Below, piece by piece: positions 31,592 to 37,544 of a DNA stretch of 37,544 bases. Origin of the DNA: Methanoculleus sp. (GTDB taxonomy: Archaea > Halobacteriota > Methanomicrobia > Methanomicrobiales > Methanomicrobiaceae); assembly GCA_011048835.1 (NCBI GenBank), contig DSDF01000067.1:1-37544 (forward strand), in the 5' to 3' direction. Every line of letters begins with the position of its first letter. Within the stretch, counting starts at the first letter, position 1. The notes under the pieces were generated by a model. It worked only from the letters and a program-made list of their open reading frames with translations. It was not told the DNA's origin and made no database searches. A program made the position numbers and the translations under genes.

Positions 31592-31619
31592 GCTCCTATT
31601 CTAACAAACCAATGAAGTA

Positions 31620-32174
31620 TTGATTGGTAATTCCCTTCTTATAGATTATGCTGCCGGTGCACTCCTGACCGCACTCTGGATCATGATCCCGGCGTATGTG
31701 CCAAATCCCATCGCCGTGGTCGCGGGGGGAGGCACGCCGATCGATCTGGGCACAACCTTCCGCGACGGCAGGAGAGTGCTGGGCGACGGGAAAACATTCC
31801 GGGGATTGTTTGGGGGCATTCTGGGGGGGATCCTTGCAGGAATCCTGCTCATCTGGCTCGAAGGGATCCTTGGATTCAGCATTCACACCCTCTCCTCGGT
31901 GGTGCTGCTCGCCACCGGCGCATTGATCGGCGATCTCGTGAAAAGTTTTTTCAAGAGGAGATTGGATAAAAAGCGGGGAGAGAAATGGTTTCTTGCGGAC
32001 AGTTACGATCTGGTCGCCGGAGCGCTCTTCATGGTCGCACTCTTCGACCTCCCCTGGCTGACCGCACATATCACCCTCCCAGTGGCGTTCTGGATTATCG
32101 TAGCAACACCGCTATTGCACAGGGGAGCAAACATCATTGGATACCTTGCAGGAATGAAGGATGTTCCATGGTAA
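31620..32174 (+). CDS. carS: CDP-archaeol synthase CarS
   Basis: The 184-residue membrane protein activates digeranylgeranylglyceryl phosphate with CTP, supplying CDP-archaeol for phospholipid head-group attachment. The family signature YVPNPIAVVAGGGTPIDLG near 26-44 and DGRRVLGDGKTFRG near 49-62 are clear, and five membrane segments are visible. No ATG fits: ATG at 31611 meets a stop after three codons; the TTG at 31620 is the best start and keeps the first membrane segment. It overlaps pyrE by seven bases. Confidence 0.9.
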   Translation: MIGNSLLIDYAAGALLTALWIMIPAYVPNPIAVVAGGGTPIDLGTTFRDGRRVLGDGKTFRGLFGGILGGILAGILLIWLEGILGFSIHTLSSVVLLATGALIGDLVKSFFKRRLDKKRGEKWFLADSYDLVAGALFMVALFDLPWLTAHITLPVAFWIIVATPLLHRGANIIGYLAGMKDVPW

Positions 32175-32680
32175 ATGATATCGCAGAACTACTGGTCCGC
32201 TGCGGCGCCATCGAGTTCGGGGACTTCACGCTGGCATCGGGAGCGAAAAGCAGATACTACGTGGATATTAAAACCGCCGCCACGAATCCGGATCTGCTGG
32301 AAGCGATCGGCGATGCCATCGCCGCCACGGGTGATTTCGATGTGGTTGCCGGGGTCGCGGTGGGAGCGGTGCCGATCGCCGTGGCAGTCTCTCTCGCAGC
32401 CCGCAAACCCTACGCCATCATCCGGAGGGATGAAAAGGGGCACGGCAAATCAGGGAACATCATCGGGGATGTGGCAGGAAAGGAGGTCCTTCTGGTTGAA
32501 GATGTGACAACCTCCGGCGGCAGTGTTCTCTACGGCATCCGGTCCCTGCAGGATGCCGGGGCGCGGATACGGCGGGTGGTCTGCGTTGTAGACCGGGAAC
32601 AGGGCGCCGATGCAGCGCTGCGGGACATCGGGATCGAATTGACCGCACTGGTGAAGGCTTCGGACATTCTCACCCAATAA
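32168..32680 (+). CDS. pyrE: Orotate phosphoribosyltransferase
   Basis: The 170-residue protein starts MVNDIAELLVRCGAIEFGDF and has the PRPP-binding motif VLLVEDVTTSGGS near 108-120, plus FTLASGAKSRYYVDIK near 20-35, the standard OPRTase N-terminal motif. It converts orotate and PRPP to OMP, after pyrC in the pathway. The ATG lies inside the end of carS, coupling a lipid and a pyrimidine gene, which share CTP/UMP supply only loosely. Confidence 0.95.
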   Translation: MVNDIAELLVRCGAIEFGDFTLASGAKSRYYVDIKTAATNPDLLEAIGDAIAATGDFDVVAGVAVGAVPIAVAVSLAARKPYAIIRRDEKGHGKSGNIIGDVAGKEVLLVEDVTTSGGSVLYGIRSLQDAGARIRRVVCVVDREQGADAALRDIGIELTALVKASDILTQ

Positions 32681-32716
32681 TCAATTTTTTTACGCCATAA
32701 CGACATACTACTGGAC

Positions 32717-34003
32717 ATGAAGATACTTGTCGTCGGTGGTGGAGGCCGAGAGCACGCAATCACCACGGCACTTTCCCGCAATCCGGATGTGCACCTCTAT
32801 TCGGTCATGGCAAAAACCAATCCCGGCATTGCCGCTCTTGCCAGGGAAGTGTTCCTGGCGAAAGAGACACGAGTGAAGGAAATAACCGATTTTGCAATAA
32901 CATCAGGAATCGATTACGCGGTTATCGGTCCCGAAGCGCCCCTTGAGGCGGGCCTGACAGACAGCCTGGAGAGCAGGGATATCGCGTGCATCGGTCCGGT
33001 GCGTGCTGCCGCACGCCTGGAGACGGACAAGGGGTTCTGCCGGACGATGATGGAAAAACACGGGATCGCCGGTTGCCCCCGGCACCGGATTTTTGCCGCT
33101 TGGGAGGATGCCTGTGATTTCATCGATGCGTATGACGGTGACCTCGCCATCAAGCCCATCGGGCTGACCGGCGGCAAGGGTGTCAGGATCATGGGCGAGC
33201 ACCTTGACCGGGATGGTGCAAAGGAATACGTCCGCTCGCTCGGCGGCGATGTCGTGCTTGAAGAGAGACTGATCGGGGAGGAATTCACCCTGCAGGCGTT
33301 CGTGGACGGCTCGCACCTGGTCCCCATGCCGCTCGTGCAGGACCATAAACGGGCTTTTGAGGGTGATGTCGGGCCGAATACCGGCGGTATGGGGTCGTAT
33401 TCGATGGCGGACCACCGGCTGCCGTTTGTATCCGCCCGGGACTACGACCAGGCCCTTACCATCATGAAGGACGCGGTCACGTCCATGTACCACGAGGGGT
33501 TCCCCTACCGGGGCATCCTCTACGGCCAGTTCATGAACACCGCCGAAGGGCCCAAGGTGATCGAGTTCAATGCCCGCTTCGGCGATCCCGAGGCGATGAA
33601 CGTCCTCTCCCTCCTCTCCTCCGATTTCACGGAGATTATCTGCAGGATGGTCGAGGGATCCCTCTCCGCCTCCTCGGTGACGTTCGAGCAGAAGGCATCG
33701 GTCTGCAAATATATTGTACCCGAGGGCTACCCGGAAGCCCCGAGATCGGGGGAGCCGCTCGGTATCGGAGATACGGGTGCTGCACTGCGCTACTATGCTA
33801 ACGTTGTCGAGCAGGACGGCAGACTCTACACCCAGACCTCGCGCACCCTCGCATTCGTTGGCCTCGGCGATACCCTTGAAGAAGCGGAACGCGTGGCCGA
33901 AGCAGCGGCGGCGGCAGTGCGCGGCGCAGTCCGTCACCGCAGGGATATCGGCACGGCGGATCTGCTGCAGCAGCGTATCGATCATATGAGGGAACTGCGA
34001 TGA
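32717..34003 (+). CDS. purD: Phosphoribosylamine-glycine ligase PurD
   Basis: This 428-residue ATP-grasp enzyme makes glycinamide ribonucleotide in purine synthesis. Motifs include [11 protein letters not shown] at 4-14, [11 protein letters not shown] near 74-84, GGKGVRIM in the ATP-binding region, [11 protein letters not shown] near 215-225 and [13 protein letters not shown] near 281-293. It starts 36 bases after pyrE. Its stop overlaps the argF start (ATGA). Confidence 0.95.
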   Translation: MKILVVGGGGREHAITTALSRNPDVHLYSVMAKTNPGIAALAREVFLAKETRVKEITDFAITSGIDYAVIGPEAPLEAGLTDSLESRDIACIGPVRAAARLETDKGFCRTMMEKHGIAGCPRHRIFAAWEDACDFIDAYDGDLAIKPIGLTGGKGVRIMGEHLDRDGAKEYVRSLGGDVVLEERLIGEEFTLQAFVDGSHLVPMPLVQDHKRAFEGDVGPNTGGMGSYSMADHRLPFVSARDYDQALTIMKDAVTSMYHEGFPYRGILYGQFMNTAEGPKVIEFNARFGDPEAMNVLSLLSSDFTEIICRMVEGSLSASSVTFEQKASVCKYIVPEGYPEAPRSGEPLGIGDTGAALRYYANVVEQDGRLYTQTSRTLAFVGLGDTLEEAERVAEAAAAAVRGAVRHRRDIGTADLLQQRIDHMRELR

Positions 34004-34926
34004 AACGAGACCTCCTCTCCATCCTCGATCTCTCGAAAGAGGAGCTCGAATCACTGCTGGATAGTGCGGCCTCGCTGAAAGCATCGAGAGCGGGCGGCGA
34101 ACCGGCCCCCTATCTCCCGGGGCGGACGCTCGGCATGATATTCGAGAAGGCCTCCACGAGAACCCGCATCTCGTTTGAGGTGGGCATGTACGAGCTGGGC
34201 GGAACCGCGCTCTTTCTCAGCAGCCAGGATCTGCAGCTCGGCAGGGGCGAGGAGATACGGGACACCGCACGCGTCCTCTCCCGGTATGTCTCCGCGATCA
34301 TGATCCGGGCTTACCGGCACGACACCATCGAAGAAATGGCCCGGTATGCGACAATTCCGGTCATCAACGCCCTGAGCGACAGGGAGCATCCCTGCCAGCT
34401 GCTCGCCGACATCCTCACGCTCCGCGAGCACTTCGGGGCTACCGAGGATCTCACCGTTGCGTGGGTGGGAGATGGAAACAACGTCTGCAACTCGCTCATA
34501 CTCTCATCCGCACTGGCCGGCTATGCAGTGCGCGTCGCCGCACCGGAAGGCTACCTTCCGCCGGCAGACCTGGTGGAGGAGGCGGCCGCACGCGGGGGCC
34601 GGGTCTCGATCGCCGCCACCCCCCGCGACGCCGTACGCGACGCCGACGTGATCTACACCGACACGTGGACTTCAATGGGCAGCGAAGACGAACAAAACGA
34701 ACGCGTATCCGCATTTGCCGGATATACCGTGGACCGGGATCTTGTTGACGAGGCGGCGGACGATGCCGTCGTGTTGCACTGCCTGCCCGCACACCGCGGC
34801 GAAGAGATCACGGATGACGTGATGGAAGGAGAAAAGAGCCTGATCTGGGACCAGGCGGAAAACCGGCTCCACGCACAAAAAGCGCTGCTTGTCCGGCTTA
34901 TCGGGAAACAGGAAACGCTGGATTAA
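34000..34926 (+). CDS. argF: Ornithine carbamoyltransferase
   Basis: The 308-residue enzyme makes citrulline from ornithine and carbamoyl phosphate. The carbamoyl-phosphate loop STRTR is at 52-56, with DREHPCQ near 127-133, DTWTSMG near 224-230 and the catalytic [10 protein letters not shown] near 263-272. It overlaps purD by four bases. Its stop overlaps that of the convergent small gene by three bases. Confidence 0.95.
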   Translation: MKRDLLSILDLSKEELESLLDSAASLKASRAGGEPAPYLPGRTLGMIFEKASTRTRISFEVGMYELGGTALFLSSQDLQLGRGEEIRDTARVLSRYVSAIMIRAYRHDTIEEMARYATIPVINALSDREHPCQLLADILTLREHFGATEDLTVAWVGDGNNVCNSLILSSALAGYAVRVAAPEGYLPPADLVEEAAARGGRVSIAATPRDAVRDADVIYTDTWTSMGSEDEQNERVSAFAGYTVDRDLVDEAADDAVVLHCLPAHRGEEITDDVMEGEKSLIWDQAENRLHAQKALLVRLIGKQETLD

Positions 34927-35159
34927 TCCTCCCCGATATATTCCTCTAATTTTTTGAACACGTAGGTTTCCACTTCCTCGACCACCGGTCTCGACCCCCG
35001 AAAGGCGAGCAGTTCCCTGACGTCGCCCTCCATATTCGCATAATAGAGGCGTTCTCTGCGAGACACCAGCTCCACATCGAAATTTTTCAGCACGTCGGCG
35101 ATGATCGTCCGGGGGGTTCCCGGCGGAATCAGCATATCAAATTTTTCTTCTTCTGCCAT
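34923..35159 (-). CDS. Small protein next to methanogenesis marker 14
   Basis: A 78-residue acidic protein starting MAEEEKFDMLIPPGTPRTII. It is predicted soluble and alpha/beta: FDVELVSRRERLYYANMEGD in the middle and a helical, acidic end [17 protein letters not shown] gives a strong ribosome-binding site. It starts 14 bases after the marker 14 stop, so the two are an operon and their functions are likely linked. An in-frame upstream start at 35267 would overlap that gene and is rejected. No family is recognised. Confidence 0.8.
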   Translation of the reverse strand: MAEEEKFDMLIPPGTPRTIIADVLKNFDVELVSRRERLYYANMEGDVRELLAFRGSRPVVEEVETYVFKKLEEYIGED

Positions 35160-35173
35160 GGTATGTTCACTCC

Positions 35174-36667
35174 TTATTTGCCAATTTTTATTCTCCGGCC
35201 CATAATGCACGGGCCACCCCGGACTCCGCCGATGGGATTCTTCGGTTTGCCGAGCGAGTTCATGCACCGCCCCATGAGGGCGGCACCGCGGGCAAGGCCG
35301 TCATCCACGAACACCACATGATCCTCGGGGTGTTCATAAATGCCTCTCTCGGCGATTCCATCGAGAATGATCTGCGGTTTTCGTCCCGAAATCGCCGCCC
35401 TGCCTGTAAATCCGATGGATGAATTCGGCGGCACAAGGCCCTCGCCAATCGCGACATCGATCAGGCGCAGCGCCATGCGCGCACAGACGTGATCGACGAC
35501 CTCATTGAGCATGCCCATGCCATAGTTCTCATATATTTCAGCCCCGATCTCCTTAAGTTTGTCTGCGTCGCTGTTATTCACACCGCAGTCAGAGCCGATC
35601 ATCGCCACCCCCGATTCTTTTGCGATATCGGCAAATACCGGAACGCGACCGAAACGCTTCCTCTCTGGCGGCACGATGCGGATATCGATATGCGAATGGC
35701 ACCGCTCCTCATACTCATGCACAAGAGAACTTTTCTTCTTTGAAAAAGGACTGATTTTGCTTTTTTCTCCGAAGATGTCCAGCGCTGTTCCTGTGGCATC
35801 CGAAACCAGCCCGGTCCCCCGCACGATTGCATCGGGGATGGCACCGGCAAGGCCGCAGAAATTGCCGATTGTTTTTGCAAACGGTGTGGGCGCATCCTTC
35901 GCCACGTCACTGGTGATACGCCCGTCGAGCGTCGTCCCGAAGTCGATGGATATGCATGGATTCCTGAAGTCGACGGTCGTCCACTTGGCCCCTTCCTTGA
36001 TCCCGGCCATGGCCAGCTCCCCTTCCATCTCGTTTGCCACCATTTCGACGCCCGAGCTCCCGATGGGCGGGGAAACACCGGCAACCGTGCCGCAGAACGT
36101 CACCCTGTCGGCAAAGCTGAATTTCTGGAGCCGCTTTGGAAGGTTCTCGATGGACATGGGCGGTGTCATCTTTTTGGGAGGGACGCCCGCGTCAAGACAC
36201 CCGTTGGCAAGCGCGATGACGAAATCCCCCACCTGGTCCGGAGACTCCATCGCTGCCACGACGCCCGTGCTCCGCACCACGAAATCGAGGTCGTCCTTGA
36301 TGCTCAACCCTGCTTCCCGGTGGCACTGGAGAAGGGTATCCTTCACAAGTTCGGTGACCGATTCGCGGGTAATTGGCGTCCCCACAAGCGTTTCCCCGAA
36401 CACCTCCTCGCCGGGTTTGGGCGGCCGTACATCCCGGCTCATGCTCACCGTTTTATGGATAATAAAACACCGCCCTGTTTCCAGGTTGGTCCCGGTCAGG
36501 ATACATTTGGTGGTGGTATTTCCCATTTCAACAGATGCGACGATGAAATAGGGTTTGACACGATATTCAGGCATTCTCATACCGGCACCGGTTCCGACAA
36601 ACGGGGGAGGGGGGCTCTCCACAATATTTGGTTTTAACTTTCGGAACCGGTCAAAAAAACCACACAT
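35174..36667 (-). CDS. Methanogenesis marker protein 14
   Basis: The 497-residue protein matches the TIGR03285 family, found only in methanogens and of unknown function. It has an actin/hexokinase (ASKHA)-like start, VEMGNTTTKCILTG near 50-63, a second phosphate-like loop SIDFGTTLDGRI, and late glycine-rich segments IGFTGRAAISG and VFVDDGLARGAALMG. This arrangement suggests an ATPase, possibly a reductive activator. The first 35 residues (MCGFFDRFRKLKPN then a proline run) look like a tether. A TATA box at 36692-36699 lies 25-32 bases upstream of the ATG, so the message is leaderless; a start at 36715 would precede the promoter. Confidence 0.9.
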   Translation of the reverse strand: MCGFFDRFRKLKPNIVESPPPPFVGTGAGMRMPEYRVKPYFIVASVEMGNTTTKCILTGTNLETGRCFIIHKTVSMSRDVRPPKPGEEVFGETLVGTPITRESVTELVKDTLLQCHREAGLSIKDDLDFVVRSTGVVAAMESPDQVGDFVIALANGCLDAGVPPKKMTPPMSIENLPKRLQKFSFADRVTFCGTVAGVSPPIGSSGVEMVANEMEGELAMAGIKEGAKWTTVDFRNPCISIDFGTTLDGRITSDVAKDAPTPFAKTIGNFCGLAGAIPDAIVRGTGLVSDATGTALDIFGEKSKISPFSKKKSSLVHEYEERCHSHIDIRIVPPERKRFGRVPVFADIAKESGVAMIGSDCGVNNSDADKLKEIGAEIYENYGMGMLNEVVDHVCARMALRLIDVAIGEGLVPPNSSIGFTGRAAISGRKPQIILDGIAERGIYEHPEDHVVFVDDGLARGAALMGRCMNSLGKPKNPIGGVRGGPCIMGRRIKIGK

Positions 36668-36691
36668 AATAGTCGTTTTTTTTGTTGAAAA

Positions 36692-36699
36692 CTTTATAC
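36692..36699 (-). promoter_or_regulatory. TATA box for marker 14 operon
   Basis: The minus strand reads GTATAAAG, centred 28 bases before the ATG at 36667. Confidence 0.55.
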
Positions 36700-36807
36700 C
36701 TTTCGATTTACGCAAATTTTCGCCACGACCCCATACAACCGGAAGGATGCCGCATCATCGACCCGGGAGGTGTCAGGAACCAGGGCACCGGGCAGTTACC
36801 GACGCCC

Positions 36808-37092
36808 TCAATCTTCCAGGCCGATGACCCGCACCGTGACCAGCTGAAAAAAGCCCACGGCATAGACAAACCATGTGGCAAATGCAAAAAGGCCGGCGAA
36901 TGTTTTAGAGAGCCCGAGAGAGGAGAGAAAGAGGGGGAGCTGAACGGTACTCTGTACCAGTCCGGCGGCAACCGCATCGGCGATGCCTGCCTGTCCCCCC
37001 GTGCCCACAACCGCAACCAGTCCCATCCCGCACAGGATGCTTACCAGTAGATTGAACAGCAAAAGCAAGAGTGCCGCGATGTAGGTTTTCAT
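36808..37092 (-). CDS. Small membrane protein, three predicted spans
   Basis: A 94-residue protein starting MKTYIAALLLLLFNLLVSILCGMGLVAVV (key start MKTYIAALLLLLFN) with hydrophobic stretches about 4-28, 35-55 and 63-88. GGGAGATCGG precedes the ATG at 37092. A TTG at 37146 would add 18 polar residues. No family is recognised; it is upstream of the marker 14 operon on the same strand but with its own apparent signals. Confidence 0.65.
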   Translation of the reverse strand: MKTYIAALLLLLFNLLVSILCGMGLVAVVGTGGQAGIADAVAAGLVQSTVQLPLFLSSLGLSKTFAGLFAFATWFVYAVGFFQLVTVRVIGLED

Positions 37093-37421
37093 CGGCCCGA
37101 TCTCCCGGAAGCGCTGGATGGAGGAGTCCTGCAACCCTCCCGTCAAATACCCACCGGTTCCGTTCTCTGAAGGAATTGTTATCGGCTGGTATGAAAAACG
37201 TTCTGCACGTATGCAGAGTACCCACCGGAACTGGTGGCGCGCCTATAACCGTTTTTCATGCTCATCAATGAGCCGAAGGATCATGGCGCCCTCTGCAGGA
37301 ATCGTGTCTCACGATATCTGTGACGGGGGGGTTCACTCCCGGTCCCCCGCTCTATGAGAATACGCTGGTTCGGGGGCTTATCGCCTGCGGGCACGAGTGC
37401 AACGAGTGTGAGAAAAACGGA
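37093..37421. other. Non-coding stretch before the tandem repeat
   Basis: No gene is supported. It contains the palindrome GCTCAT-CA-ATGAGC (37260-37273) and a GC hairpin CGGGGG (37324-37329)/CCCCCG (37344-37349). An ATG at 37354 opens a plus-strand frame through the repeats to the window edge, without a ribosome-binding site. The segment 37391-37421 (GCACGAGTGCAACGAGTGTGAGAAAAACG) looks like a degenerate copy of the following repeat. Confidence 0.5.
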
Positions 37422-37544
37422 GTTCTTCGATGTGCGAGCGAAGCGAGATGGAGAAGAACAACGTTCTTCGATGTGCGAGCGAAGCGAGATGGAGAAGAAC
37501 AACGTTCTTCGATGTGCGAGCGAAGCGAGATGGAGAAGAACAAC
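37422..37544 (+). repeat. 41-base tandem repeat, three full copies, runs off the window
   Basis: Three identical 41-base units begin at 37422, 37463 and 37504 (GTTCTTCGATGTGCGAGCGA ... GAAGAACAAC) with no spacers. Each unit starts with GTTCTTC and ends near GAAGAAC, which are reverse complements, and contains GAGCGAAGCGAG. The array continues beyond the window, so total copy number is unknown. Confidence 0.95.

Noticed and set aside
35559-36551. A 330-codon plus-strand frame
   Set aside because: It is opposite the marker 14 gene, which has consistent motifs and a promoter.
37422-37544. CRISPR array
   Set aside because: The units are directly adjacent with no spacers and no cas genes are nearby; it is a tandem repeat.

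Overview
The window is chromosomal DNA from a methanogenic euryarchaeon, most likely a member of the Methanomicrobiales. The evidence is a methanogenesis marker 14 gene, a tetraether lipid synthase (Tes), CDP-archaeol synthase, archaeal primase (PriL) and DnaG, PCNA, Alba, S17e, an archaeosine radical-SAM enzyme, CobY-type cobamide guanylyltransferase, TATA-type promoters and many leaderless or overlapping genes. Base composition is GC-rich by eye, with AT-rich promoters. There are no transposons, prophage genes or CRISPR arrays; this is mostly core chromosome with a few lineage-specific clusters.

Layout. 1-4410: a truncated moaA with rlmE (minus), then pcn-priL, a small membrane protein, an HD-domain protein, a ThiN-domain protein and rps17e. 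4411-8062: a 420-base gap holding structured elements, then the lysine/aspartate cluster dapA-dapB-ferredoxin-asd, and albA. 8336-12685: a small secreted protein, then on the minus strand cdrS-like RHH regulator-ftsZ, a COG1340 coiled-coil protein and a DUF373 membrane protein. 12881-17930: cobD-cobY, a TIGR00300-type (ornithine cyclodeaminase/LOR-SDH-like) gene, the archaeosine enzyme (minus) and a cell-surface protein. 17968-18052: tRNA-Ser(UGA).

18293-20234 is the most novel-looking part: six tightly packed small genes encoding a double-psi-barrel protein with a basic tail, two membrane-anchored coiled-coil proteins, two soluble coiled-coil proteins and a FYVE/RING-like double zinc finger. 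Three of the coiled-coil proteins share a 17-residue motif. I recognise no described system in it; it looks like a membrane-associated scaffold.

20413-27135: hypC-hypA-hypE (NiFe-hydrogenase maturation), a GNAT-DUF2156-pyrC cluster, a DUF167 gene, dnaG and a UPF0058 gene. 27149-34926: a DUF4349 lipoprotein and a RimK-like ATP-grasp ligase (minus), an OCD/alanine dehydrogenase-family gene, the divergent pair tes/carS (membrane lipid synthesis), and pyrE-purD-argF. 34923-37544: the marker 14 gene with a small partner (minus), a small membrane protein, and at the window edge a 41-base tandem repeat that runs off the end.

All functional names are by recognition of motifs and family sequence; no searches were run. 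Promoter, hairpin and terminator calls are by eye.
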